Position numbers and translations under genes: made by a program. Under the pieces are notes generated by a model. That model did no database searches, was not told where the DNA came from, and saw only the letters and a list, made by a program, of their open reading frames with translations. Of a DNA stretch of 19,000 bases, positions 1 through 9,131 are shown piece after piece (positions within the stretch are counted from its first letter, which is position 1; each line of letters starts with the position of its first letter). The stretch comes from Irineochytrium annulatum (lineage: Eukaryota > Chytridiomycota > Chytridiomycetes > Chytridiales > Chytridiaceae). The DNA lies in assembly GCA_027600665.1 (NCBI GenBank), contig JADGJL010000475.1, forward strand, positions 1 to 19,000. Reading direction: 5' to 3'.

Positions 1-715
1 GGGATGGAGAGGGCGGATTCGATGGCGGCGGATCCCTGGGTGTTGGGAGAAAATGTGTTAGTTTAAGTTAAAGAAGAAAAGTATAACATCAAAAATGGAG
101 GGCGAAGGAGGGAAGTAAAACAAGGCAGATGGACTGTAGCGGAATGCAAAGGAAAATGTAATTTATCACGTCCCATCTCAAGCGGGGTATGAAATTTCAA
201 AATTGACAACCAATGACGTCAAGCCACCGTCGTCAAGCCACCGCTACCCTCGCTTACCCAGTAAACTCTCAACTCACCGTAATAAGATCGGCCAGATATC
301 CGACGCTCGTGCCCTTCACTTCTTCCACGCCGTCGCCGATCACCACACAACCCTTGAACCCGCTCACGGCCCCGTCCTCATCCACGACGGCCCTCATGCT
401 CACAACCACCTTCTCCCCTCCGAACTTTGCCGCAAAGTGATGTGGCTTCCCCAGGAGCATGCTGGCGGCCCGTCGATGCGGCAGCATCGCGTCCTCCTTG
501 GCGCTCCCGCCGTCATTGGACTTGCGTGATGACGAGGCCGATGACGGGGCGATCAAAAGGAGATCCGTGAGCGTGACGCCGTCATCGGGTACGCCGGATG
601 AGGTGATGTGGGGGACGAGGACGGGGTGCACGGGGTTGGAGGGTGAGGCGATGAGGAGGCGGAGGCGGGCGTCGAGGTGGAGGAGGAAGAGGAACTGGAG
701 GGAGGAGATGGCCAT
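1..715 (-). CDS. Unrecognised small protein, 3' part beyond left edge
   Basis: I do not recognise this protein. The first ATG in a long minus-strand frame is at 713-715. Exon 1 is 715..278 (146 codons). It ends in frame at a strong donor (GTGAGT, 277 to 272); without splicing the frame stops at 269-271. A matching phase-0 acceptor is CCCAG at 40-36, preceded by a CTAAC-type branch site and a pyrimidine tract. It opens exon 2 at 35, which reads GSAAIESALSI to the window edge. The protein starts with a leucine-rich stretch (MAISSLQFLFLLHLDARLRL), has a Ser/Asp/Gly-rich middle near residues 62-75, and ends with a beta-rich, Val/Gly-rich part. The 242 bp intron would be the longest in the window, so the second exon is less certain than the first. 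It is divergent from the P450 gene and shares about 650 bp of upstream sequence with it. It could also be a short gene ending at 269, or a chance open frame. Confidence 0.4.
210..221. promoter_or_regulatory. CCAAT box overlapping a CRE palindrome
   Basis: The sequence CCAATGACGTCA places a CCAAT box (210-214) directly on a perfect 8-bp CRE/bZIP palindrome TGACGTCA (214-221), sharing one T. CCAAT is the site of the Hap complex and TGACGTCA is bound by CREB/ATF-type bZIP factors in fungi. Under the gene model above it sits in an intron rather than a promoter, so a regulatory role is only a possibility. Confidence 0.3.
218..245. repeat. 14-bp tandem duplication, two copies
   Basis: GTCAAGCCACCG occurs at 218-229 and again at 232-243, giving a 14-bp period. 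It overlaps the end of the CRE palindrome. It lies outside predicted exons and is probably a small slippage duplication. Confidence 0.6.
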
Positions 716-1369
716 TGTTGGAGTAGGAAGAGGTGTGCGAGGATCTTGGAAGATGAGGGAGAGAAATACAACGTCGGCGTGGTCGGAGGGAATGCTGGCA
801 GTGTCGCGATCCACGAGGGTTCTTCAGCCGAGGTCTACGCCGCAAACGTTAACCAAGGTGCTCGTCTATCACGGCTTCCTCGTTCTTCAACGAGAAAGGA
901 AAGAGCCTAGAAAGCTTGTCTAACAGATTGAGTGGACAATAAGACGAGTAAAAACATGCAATTCCCGAAAAGCAGAGACAGCTTCCCCCTTTTATTTGAG
1001 GTTGTTTTTTTTTTTTTGCTCCGGGGTTAAGCAAGCAGGCTGGATAGACGGCGCAGTGGATTGGACAGCGAAAACTCCGTATCAGGCAAGGGCTTCGGAA
1101 TTGGTGGGCGAAAATCCCTCAACGGCTGGGTCAGGCTGTGCGTTGGCGAGCATAAATGCCTCAGTGTTTCAAAATGAGAGATTTTTCGTCCCCAGGTGGT
1201 TGGTCGGTACCTGCTGCAGACATCAGCATGGAGAACGCCGAGGGACTGGGCTGCATCTCGCCGATATGCAGGGGATCTGTTGGGCTGGTTACCCCTTTTT
1301 CCATTTTTATTTTATGTAATCTTCCTGTTATCAATTTCTAGGAGCTCATCCTCGGTCCCCTGCCACTCT
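716..1369. other. Divergent intergenic region, gene 1 / P450
   Basis: No gene is supported here. It separates the minus-strand unknown gene from the plus-strand P450 and so is presumably a shared promoter region. It holds a poly-T run (about 1005-1018), a weak TATA-like GCATAAATG near 1150, and a pyrimidine-rich stretch ending in TAG at about 1339-1341 that could be the acceptor of a 5' UTR intron just before the P450 ATG. Open frames through this stretch start or stop at random and have no recognisable composition. Confidence 0.5.
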
Positions 1370-3392
1370 ATGACGAACGCGATCTCCACCCTCACCGTCC
1401 CGCTCGTCCTCCGCACCACGGCCGTCTTGGCGACGGCATACGTCGTGGTCCGGCATATCGTGTACGGCTTCCTGTTGCCGCCTTGGAACTGCCCAAGGGA
1501 CGTGCCCATCGTCCCGCTCTGGGTCTCGCTGCTGCCGTTTGTGAAGGATGGAGATGGAAGGCCGAAGCATGGACAGGTCAGTTGATGGAGGGTGAGGGCG
1601 GGGAGATGGCAAGGATAAGATGAGGCCGAGCGGAGATTAAATTTGACTGAGTCGTTAATGCTCGCCCTATTTTACCAGGACGAGATTTACAACAAGCACA
1701 TAAGGCCTCGTATGTCCCCGCGTGGCGTCGCCTCCCTCTTCTTCGGCGGCCGCTGGAACGTTGCCATCTCGCACCCAGCTCACGCCCGGATCCTCTTCAC
1801 CTCCTCCTCCCAGTTCATCAAGTCGGGCAACAACGAGAAGATCCCGCACAGCGTCATGGCGTACTACCTGGGCGAGAACGTGATCGCGAGTCGTGGGGAC
1901 GCGTGGAGGAGGTTTAGGAGCGTGCTGAATGGGCCGCTGAAGGGGAGGGGAAGGTGGGAGACGGAGGTGTTTGGGGAGGCAGTAGACGGGTTTATGGGGC
2001 ATGTGGAGGGGCAGGTGGGGAAGAGTGGGGGAAGGTTTGTTGTGGGGGACTTGATGCAGAGGTTTTGCATGGATGCTATCTCGGTTGCGGCTTTTGGTCG
2101 ATCTCTCAACGTGAGTTTAAGTGTGATAGTAGGGACTTGCGACGCGAGCGAAGCGACAGTTTTTTTTTCACATTAGACCCAAGCCCTTTACTTAACACTA
2201 ATAGCGCCCGTCTTTTCTTTACAGGCTCTGCAAGATCCCACCATCTCCCAGTTTTTCTTGGCCGTCAAGCGAGGCATCTTCAACCCGCTTTACCTCTTCT
2301 TCCCCATCCTCGACCACTTCCCAATCCCCTCCCGCATTCGCCTTCGCAGGCAAATTGACGAGCTTTACCACAGGCTGCTGAGCGCCGTCGCTGGGAAGGA
2401 TGAAAGGGTGAAGAGGTTACGGTTGCTGGAGAGCGCGCACGAGATTGAGGCCGGATGGGTAAATGAGAGGAAGGTATTGGCTGAAGAGGGAAATGAAGAG
2501 GAAGAGGAGAAGGTGGGGAAAGGTATGGAGGAGAGGACTTTGATCGGGGAGATGTTGACGGCCGTCGAGAATGGAGAGTGGTCTTTGAGAGATTTTAGGG
2601 TAAGTGTCATTTTCACTATTCCGTTTAGTAGAAAACGCGGTTACGTTCATGGGCAAGCTATTTACAATCGTCACTTCTCTCTTGTTGTTTCCCCATCAGC
2701 ATACTAACGCGTCTTCTCATTACCGCCTCTAGCACAACTTCATGATTCTCCTCATCGCCGGCCACGAGAACCCCCAGCAGGCCCTTACATCCGCCCTCCA
2801 CCTTCTCGCCCTTAACCCTCACATTCAACACCTCGCCCGCGCCGAAATTCTCTCCCTTTCCCACGCCTCTACAAACCCACACTGGTTCCCGACCACCGCC
2901 GACCTCGAGAAGCTGCCCTACCTTCGGGCGGTCTTTAAGGAGACTCTCCGCATGCTCCCACCCATCCCAATGCTGGCGAACCGACGGGCGACGGAGGACG
3001 TTGTTCTTCAGCCGATCGACGGCGATGACGGCGCTGGGATCGTGATCCCTAAGGGAGTGTACGTCGCCTGGCACGCGTACGGCCTGCATCACAACGACCG
3101 CGTGTGGACGGACTGCGACGCGTTCCGTCCGGAGCGGTTCCTCTCTGGCGAGATGAGCAACGACAAAATGGAGGATGACCCGTTCAGCTTCATCGGGTTC
3201 GCGGGCGGCGCGAGGCAGTGCTTGGGGCAGAGGCTCGCCGCGGCGGAGTGTATGACGTTCCTGGCGGTGATGCTGAGGAGGTACCGGTGGAGATGCGTGG
3301 AGGGGAGGGTAGCGAAAATGACGCCGGCTGGGGTCTTAAGCCCCGTTGGGTTGGAGTTGATGGTGGAGAGGGTCGTAGATCTGGAGGAGTGA
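1370..3392 (+). CDS. Cytochrome P450 monooxygenase, CYP56/Dit2-like
   Basis: This is a membrane-anchored heme-thiolate monooxygenase, expected in the ER and needing a P450 reductase. Exons are 1370-1576, 1679-2110, 2225-2599 and 2733-3392, giving 557 aa; all three introns are phase 0 (102, 114 and 133 bp). An N-terminal hydrophobic anchor (about residues 5-33) is followed by a proline-rich hinge. The I-helix reads AGHENPQ (347-353), the K-helix ExxR is E408-R411 (KETLRM), the PERF-type motif is FRPERF (469-474), and the heme-binding loop FAGGARQCLG has its cysteine at 501. All core elements are intact and the length is normal. The Gly-rich WN strand, the 'GNNEKIP' stretch and AGHEN recall the yeast CYP56 (Dit2) family from memory. 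That family oxidises N-formyl-tyrosine for the dityrosine spore wall. The substrate here is unknown. The start is the first ATG giving the anchor. Residues 233-318 hold an unusually Glu/Lys-rich insert. Confidence 0.93.
2701..2732 (+). promoter_or_regulatory. Branch point and acceptor of P450 intron 3
   Basis: TACTAAC at 2702-2708 matches the fungal branch-site consensus exactly. It lies 24 nt before the CTCTAG acceptor (ends 2732). It fixes the junction just before the I-helix exon, which would otherwise lack a start. Confidence 0.75.
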
Positions 3393-3959
3393 GTCAATTT
3401 TCGTCGAACTGTCATCGTTTGCAGTTTTAGTTATCGTTTCCTTTCGAGCTCGGGGTAGTCTTTCAGCATCTCATTCGTGTAGTCTAGTTGTTTTGCTTAT
3501 GCGCCTCTTTTCATGTTCGGTTGCTGGACGGGATTTAAACGCCCAAATCTCAATCCAGGTGCCTCTTTGTTTTGACGAAAATCTCGCTGCACGCATTTGT
3601 TTTAATAAATCGACAAGAAATACATGAAGCCAGTTTTTTTCCGGTGGGGAAGACAAGAAACAAAGTTAAAGAACTGTACAGAAATGCAGCTGCCCAAAAC
3701 AAGCACGAAACAATTTTTTAATTATAAAACACGGCTCAAAAAAAAAGGAAATCAACCTGTGTAAGGTGTCTGCTGCTGATTAGGGGTATGCTTTGTTCTA
3801 TTTTTCCTTTTTGGCATACTGCTTACAGGCCATGACACGCATTGCTCGGTGAGGGATTTTCGCGAACCAACCAAAACCCACCCCTCCAGTCATAAAAACG
3901 AGAGACATTTTTGCCTCGAGCGCAAAAGTCCCTCACCTCATCTTTACACCCAACCCAAC
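3393..3959. other. P450 3' region and MFS promoter
   Basis: No gene is visible. A candidate polyadenylation signal AATAAA is at 3604-3609, about 210 bp past the P450 stop. AT-rich sequence with short A runs follows (3715-3750). A TATA-like CATAAAAACG at about 3891-3900 is some 65 bp before the MFS start codon and is the best promoter candidate. Confidence 0.5.
3604..3609 (+). terminator. Candidate polyadenylation signal of the P450 gene
   Basis: AATAAA lies about 212 bp after the P450 stop at 3392 and before the MFS promoter region. Confidence 0.45.
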
Positions 3960-6104
3960 ATGCTCCACCTCTCCAAGTCGGGTCCCTCCTCAGGGACCGA
4001 CAGCGTGCCCCCGATGTCCCCGTCGCGAGCCTGGATGCTGATCCTCAGGTAGCAACACAGGCCTTCACTCCTCCCACCTCTGCCCCTTTTTAAGCACCCT
4101 TCTGTCCCGACACAGCCTCTGGGTCTCCTACTTCGTCTCCAACTTCGACGGCGTCTTCGCGGCCATGTCGGCCATGCAGAAGGACCTTAAGTGCAACGCC
4201 TCCCAGGTCGCCTGGACGCTGAACGCGCTCTCCATCGTCTCGACCGCCTTCTTCCCGCTCTGGGCCAGGCTCGCGCACGCGTTCGGGAACAGGGCCTGCT
4301 ACATCGCTAGCAGCGTGTTGTTCGTCGTGGGTGTTGCGGGTGCGGCCGCGAGCCCCAGCTTGGCGGTCTTGTGCTTCTTTAGGGGCGTGCAGGGTATCGG
4401 GAGCTCCGGGTTTAGGTATTTTATGTTTTGCTTTAACGAAGATGATGCATGTATTGATCTAATGATTCCATCCATACAGTGCACTCGCGTTGGTCGTCTT
4501 TACAAACAGGCTGCCGAGAATCTACAGGGCCGCGGGCATCAACAGCCTTGGCGTCGGCATGGCTTTGGCCATGATCGGCGGTCCCATCGTTGGTGGACAG
4601 GTACTTGTCAATCGGACTTCCTCAAGTTCTTGAAAAAACAATACTAACCGCTCGCTTTTGGTTGCAGCTCACCGACCAATACAACTGGCGCTGGGTCTTC
4701 TACATCCTTCTCCCGCTCTCCGCTGTCTTCATCCCGAGCATCCTCCTCCTCGACAACGAAAACCGCGATTCCTCCGCGCCGCTCGGCGAGCTCCTCAAGA
4801 AGGTCGACTACCTTGGCTCATTCCTCCTCCTTGCCACGACCGGGTGCCTCCTGCTCGCCGTCACGTTCGGCCACACGGACAAGAACTGGTCGGAGCCGTC
4901 GGTGATTGTGCTGTTTGTCATGACCGTCGTGTTTTTGGGATCGTTCGTCGCGGTATGTATTGGCGAACGCATTGATCTGGTTTTAATATGTTTGTCATCA
5001 CAGAACGAGATCTACCTCGCCAAGCAGCCCATTATGCCGATGGACCACTTTCGTTCCCGCTCCGTCGTCGTCTCCAGCGGTTCGTAACTTCTGCTTCTTC
5101 AGTTGTTGCACCGCTAACCTTCTCAAATACAGCTCTCAACTTCCTCACGGGCGGGACGTCCATGGCCTTCATGATGTACGTCCCCATGTTCTACCGCATG
5201 GCCAAGTCTGCCACCGCCCTCATGTCCGAGGTCGACTTCATCCCCTACAACCTCGCCTGGACGCTTTTCACCGTCCCAGCAGTCCTAATCCTCTCCCGCG
5301 TCCGCCCTAACCACGTTGTCACGTTCGGCTGCGCGCTCCTCGCCATCGGATCCGGTCTGTTCGCGCAGGCCGTCGGCGAAAGCCTCCCGAACACGGCCGC
5401 GGCGTTCACCTACATGGCCATCGCTGGAGCGGGCGCCGCGTTCGCGAACCAGAACTCGGTGCTGTGCGCGCAGGCGGACCTGAGGGCGAGCCTGGGGGAC
5501 GTCGCGATCGTCGGCAACGTGCCGGTGTACTTCCACCGCATCGGAGGCAGCGTGTTGATCCAGGCGTTGTCGGTCGTGTTTGACGGCGCGCTCGGCGGGA
5601 GTGGCATGGCGGGGATGATTGGCGTTGCTGGTGCGAGCGGGAAGAACGGGACCATGACGATGGGCATGGGGATGCCAACCGCAACCTTAACCGGAGAAAT
5701 GACGGCCGCACCGACGGCCACGATGGCGATGACGATGGCTGCGAAGGCGATGAGTGGAATGGACCCCACCAGTACTATGGCGGGAATGGGCTCGAATAGT
5801 ACCATGGGTGGCAGCGAGATGGGCAACGGCACTAGTTCTGGCGGCAGCATGGGCGGCATGCACATGGCGATGGGGGTTCGTTCTCACTTTATGTCCTTCC
5901 TGTGCAATGATCCCTGACTATGCTTTCTTACCGCAGAACACCGCCGCGGCCGCCCGCGCCGTCTTCCTGTACGCCATGGCTTTCGCGCTCGCAGCGTTTC
6001 TGCTCTCCTTCGCGCTCAGGAACGCGCCAAAGACGGGCGAGGAGGCGGAGTTGGAAAGGGAGGAGGACGTTAAGCCCGTCGTCGCGGCTGAGCAGGAAGC
6101 TTGA
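3960..6104 (+). CDS. MFS drug:H+ antiporter (DHA2, 14 TM) with Met-rich outer loop
   Basis: This is a major facilitator exporter, probably in the plasma membrane and driven by proton exchange. Exons are 3960-4048, 4116-4415, 4480-4600, 4668-4952, 5004-5079, 5133-5875 and 5937-6104, giving 593 aa; introns are 51-67 bp. TM1 begins at the exon 1/2 junction. The antiporter motif C (GGPIVGGQ, end of exon 3) and the following LTDQYNWRWVF segment are typical of the 14-TM DHA2 group. Motif A is degenerate: the usual LADRFGRR region reads LAHAFGNR, losing the conserved Asp and Arg. Between the last two TM helices lies a 93-residue Met/Gly/Ser/Thr-rich stretch (446-538). It should face outside by DHA2 topology, and its NGT/NST sequons agree. 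The C-terminal tail is acidic. Donors GTTCGT (5080, 5876) and GTAGCA (4049) are weak but keep frame and family sequence. The substrate cannot be read from sequence. Confidence 0.88.
4642..4667 (+). promoter_or_regulatory. Branch point and acceptor of MFS intron 3
   Basis: TACTAAC at about 4642-4648 is followed by a pyrimidine-rich stretch and TTGCAG ending at 4667. It joins the GGPIVGGQ motif to LTDQYNWRW and supports the model. Confidence 0.7.
5597..5875 (+). other. Methionine-rich extracellular loop of the MFS protein
   Basis: Residues 446-538 of the transporter contain 20 methionines, mostly as MxM and MxxM pairs (MTMGMGM, MAMTM, MHMAM), with one His near the end. Three N-glycosylation sequons (NGT, NST, NGT) are present. 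Such Met clusters bind Cu(I) in Ctr-type copper transporters and periplasmic copper proteins. Metal binding here is an inference from composition. The stretch ends exactly at an exon boundary. Confidence 0.7.
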
Positions 6105-6794
6105 AGAGATTTGGGTCGCTCGTCGCAACATCTTATTTTTCACCCACCCACTATCCTTCACGTCTCGTCTTGGTTTAAATCATCCTCATCTTCTGTTACG
6201 TTTTTCACCTTACGTCCCGAGCATTGTAACCCGCTGCAAGATATTGCAGATCTACCTCAGTTATTCCTCAGTTATATTTCCTTTGAACAACGTATGACTT
6301 AGCAAATAAATACCCTCATTCTAATAAAACGATGCTGGTGCACCTGTATTCAGCCGCTTGTGCCTAAGTAACACCTAGTGGCATCATTTCAACATCACTG
6401 ATCCCATCGCCTTTCTTTTGCAATCAGATGGGAGTCTAGTGGCAGCCTATCAAAAACGCATGCCTGCTGGAGGTGGGAGGTTCATTACCTTCCTACCTCA
6501 CCGGCATCCGCTTCTCACCAAGGGACAGGTCAGGAATCAACAAAAAATCAAGAACTACTAATAGCTTCCTCTCGACGCGGCGGTTAAGTCCGATGCTCCA
6601 GCTTGCTCACACCGGAGCCTGTGAGAAAACGAGATTCTGGATTGTGAGTGAGGTCGTTGTTCCACATGCTCTACTCGCTATCTGCTGAAATATTCAAAGT
6701 AAGTATTTGTTATTAATTTAAGTCAAGAAGGGAATAGAAAAAAGAAAAAAGATCTAGTATCCTCCCTGAGCTTGAAGTTGAACTTTCTTGAGAG
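6105..6794. other. MFS 3' region and monooxygenase promoter
   Basis: No gene is supported. Two polyadenylation-type AATAAA signals follow the MFS stop (6305-6310 and 6323-6328). The remaining 450 bp holds a short open frame at 6473-6688 without recognisable features. AT-rich sequence near 6705-6722 (TTATTAATTTAAG) lies about 75 bp upstream of the monooxygenase start and could be its core promoter. Confidence 0.45.
6305..6328 (+). terminator. Candidate polyadenylation signals of the MFS gene
   Basis: AATAAA appears at 6305-6310 and again at 6323-6328, about 200 bp after the MFS stop codon at 6104, in AT-rich sequence. This is a normal distance for a fungal 3' UTR. Confidence 0.5.
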
Positions 6795-8384
6795 ATGACA
6801 TCCACCAGTGGGGCTCCGGCGGCGATCACCCGCCGTCGCCCACTTAACATCGCCATCATCACGTCCGGCTTCATTGGACCTGTCCTCGCCCTCCTCCTGA
6901 AGCGTATCGGGCACCGCCCCGTCCTCTTTGAGGCCGCCGACAACGCGGCGCCCGGCTCGTCGTCCTCGACGGGGATGGGAGGCTTCAGCCTTGCCGTGAA
7001 CGGACTCCGCGTCTTCCGGAATTTGGGGCTTTTAGACGGCCTGCATGCGATCGGTGAGCACCTTGCCTTTTTCTTTTTTTTTTTTTTATCGTGCGCGATG
7101 ACTGAAGGAGAGTGGGATAGGAAGCCCGTCATCCCGTGGCGACGTCCGCAAGCACACGGGGAAACTCATCACGACATTCCCCACGACCACCTGGCGCGAT
7201 CGCTACGGCCTCGTGAACGTCGGCGTTCGCGGGGATCGGCTGCGGTCGTTCCTGCTGGATGAGTGCAGGCGTGGTGGAGTGGCCGTGCACTCGGGGCGAC
7301 GGCTGGAGGGGATTCGACAGCCGGCTGATGTGGGCGCGTTGGGGGCCACGGCAAGGTTCGAGGGTGGAATGGAGTATGAGGCGGATGTGATCGTGGGCGC
7401 GGATGGCCTGGGGAGCAGGACGAGGAGGGTGTTGATGGGGGATATGGGCACGGGCCCGGTGTTCACGGGGGTGGAGAGCATCGTGGGGATAACGAGGGCG
7501 GAGGGGATGAAGCCGCTGGAGGATCCGTCGGGAAGGGGCACGAGCTGGGATCCGACCGTGTCGTCGCTGCTGCAGGGCAAGGGGCGCCAGTTTGGGATGT
7601 TTGGCGTCGGGATGGGTGAGGTCGTGTGGTTCGTTGAGCAAAGGGGTAAGGAGACGGATGAGTCGTGGAATGTCAGGACGGGGGATGATGTGAGGGGAGC
7701 GTCGACGGGCGATAGAGGAGGGAAGGTATTGGGTGCGATCGTGAAGGGGTTTAAGGAGGCGGGGGTGGATGAGAGGTTCGTGGAGGTTGTGAAACGGAGC
7801 GAGGTTGTTATGCGGTATGGTATTTATGACGAGGAGCCGATCAAGCAGTGGTCGAAGGGGAATGTGGTGCTAATTGGTGATTCAGGTATGATTCCGTTGT
7901 AATTTAACACCTTTTTTGCATGCCTTCTACATGTGATCCACGTCACTGTCTTTTTCTACTCTCTTAGGCTCTTTCTCTCCAAATAGCGCATCCAATGTCC
8001 CCGCACCTCGGTCAAGGCTCTAATTCCGCCCTCGAGGACGCCGGCATGCTCTCGGAGCTTATTCACCACCTCGTCCCAGACGTGCCCCCCGGCTCCTCCC
8101 CTTCCAACCCCTCTGACGCCACCGCCATGAAGTCGGGTCTTTCCGACGCCTTCTCGACCCTCCAGCGGCTGCGATACGGCCGCGTCATGGACCTTACGCG
8201 GTCGGCGCGGGATCTAGGCGAGCTGAATTTGCTGGAAAGCGCGTTTTTGCGGTCAGCGAGGGATATGGTCATACGGGCGACGGTGGGAATATTCGGAGCG
8301 CCACCGATGGAGGGGTTGTTTGACTATGATTATGTCGCGGAGGTCGAGAAGGAGCTGCAGGGGGCTCCGCCGAGGAGGGCGTGA
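6795..8384 (+). CDS. FAD-dependent aromatic-hydroxylase-type monooxygenase
   Basis: This is a group A (PHBH fold) flavin monooxygenase that would use NAD(P)H and O2 to hydroxylate or epoxidise a small organic substrate. Exons are 6795-7053, 7121-7885 and 7987-8384, giving 473 aa; the introns are 67 and 101 bp, both phase 1. The N-terminal Rossmann strand IAIITSGFIG (19-28) aligns with the GxGxxG dinucleotide motif but has Thr in place of the first Gly. The acidic residue ending beta-2 is E46. The DG motif GADGLGSRTR is at 179-188. The second FAD motif GDSAHPMSP (339-347), followed by GQGSNSALEDA (350-360), is rebuilt only by splicing intron 2. That splice restores the whole signature and is strong support. 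The family includes kynurenine 3-monooxygenase and salicylate-hydroxylase-like enzymes, and I cannot choose between them. The acceptor at 7120 is the frame-compatible one, but the first junction is less certain than the second. Confidence 0.87.
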
Positions 8385-9131
8385 TCAAAAGCGATCAAAC
8401 ATGTACACTGAGGAGGAAGGCATAAGCTGTTTAATTGCTAAAGACCCATTATTACTGGTGTAAAATGGCAAAAACATATTGATACTATCCCTCCAACACG
8501 TTCCACCTTCATGAGCCGTTGACGTAACCTCGTTCGAACTCAGCCACCGTGAATAGGGGTGGGTAAAGTGCCACGTTCACTGCGTCAATCTCCACGGCTC
8601 AACTTCACCTTGTTCCGCAGTGACTCACATCCAGAGTGGCAGTGGCAGGCACGCTCCTTCTTGCGCAACGTGCGCAGTCTCCACGCTGCCGGCAGAGTTA
8701 GGCACGTCACCATCAAACACCCGCAGCCATCCCGACACGACACGACAGCAGCGACTCGGTTGAGGCCGGAACCGGCTCCACCCCTGACCTGACTTCTGAC
8801 TTGACACGCACCGTCCCAATCGCACACCGTTCTCACGAAACCCCATCCACCTTTTGCAAGATTACATAAAGTAACTCGGCCACCATTCCCTTCACCATCA
8901 ACACGGTGACCTCGTCTTCAACCCTGGTCCTCGGCCTCACTTCGCCTTACTCCGAAACGCCGAATCGCCGATAGGTGGGCAAAAACGCGGCCCAGACCGC
9001 TGCGCCGGACGGAATTTTCCACACAAAACAACAACTGATCCACAAGCCCACCGTTCCACCCTCTTCGCCCAGCCGATCTCCGCAAACCTACTCTCTGCCA
9101 CCTTTCACCGCAACAACGCGAGGGAGAGTGA
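8385..9131. other. Monooxygenase 3' region and ABC transporter promoter
   Basis: There is no gene in these 747 bp. The right half is C-rich on the plus strand, with short repeats (CGACACGACACGACA at 8733-8747; four TGAC copies at 8785-8805). A TATA-like TTACATAAAG at about 8863-8872 lies some 260 bp before the ABC start codon. I saw no convincing polyadenylation signal for the monooxygenase. Confidence 0.4.
8785..8805 (+). repeat. Cluster of four TGAC direct repeats
   Basis: TGAC occurs at 8785, 8790, 8797 and 8802, three of them followed by C/T-T (TGACCT, TGACTT, then TTGACA). Spacing alternates 5, 7 and 5 bp. TGAC is a half-site of bZIP factors. The cluster lies about 330 bp upstream of the ABC exporter start, so it is a candidate regulatory block, with no direct evidence of function. 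Confidence 0.35.

Noticed and set aside
203..923. Two plus-strand open frames (203-529 and 459-923)
   Set aside because: They overlap the minus-strand gene, are Pro/His- or Arg/Gly-rich, and show no splice or domain logic. The minus frame ends at a clean donor.
5410..5865. 151-codon minus-strand frame rich in Pro, Ile and Val
   Set aside because: Antisense of the Met/Gly-rich loop of the MFS gene (Met codons read as His or Ile/Val on the other strand). The transporter frame continues through it into TM14.
8531..8550. GTTCGAACTC resembling the T-loop/B-box of a tRNA
   Set aside because: No acceptor, D or anticodon arms can be built around it within the correct distances.
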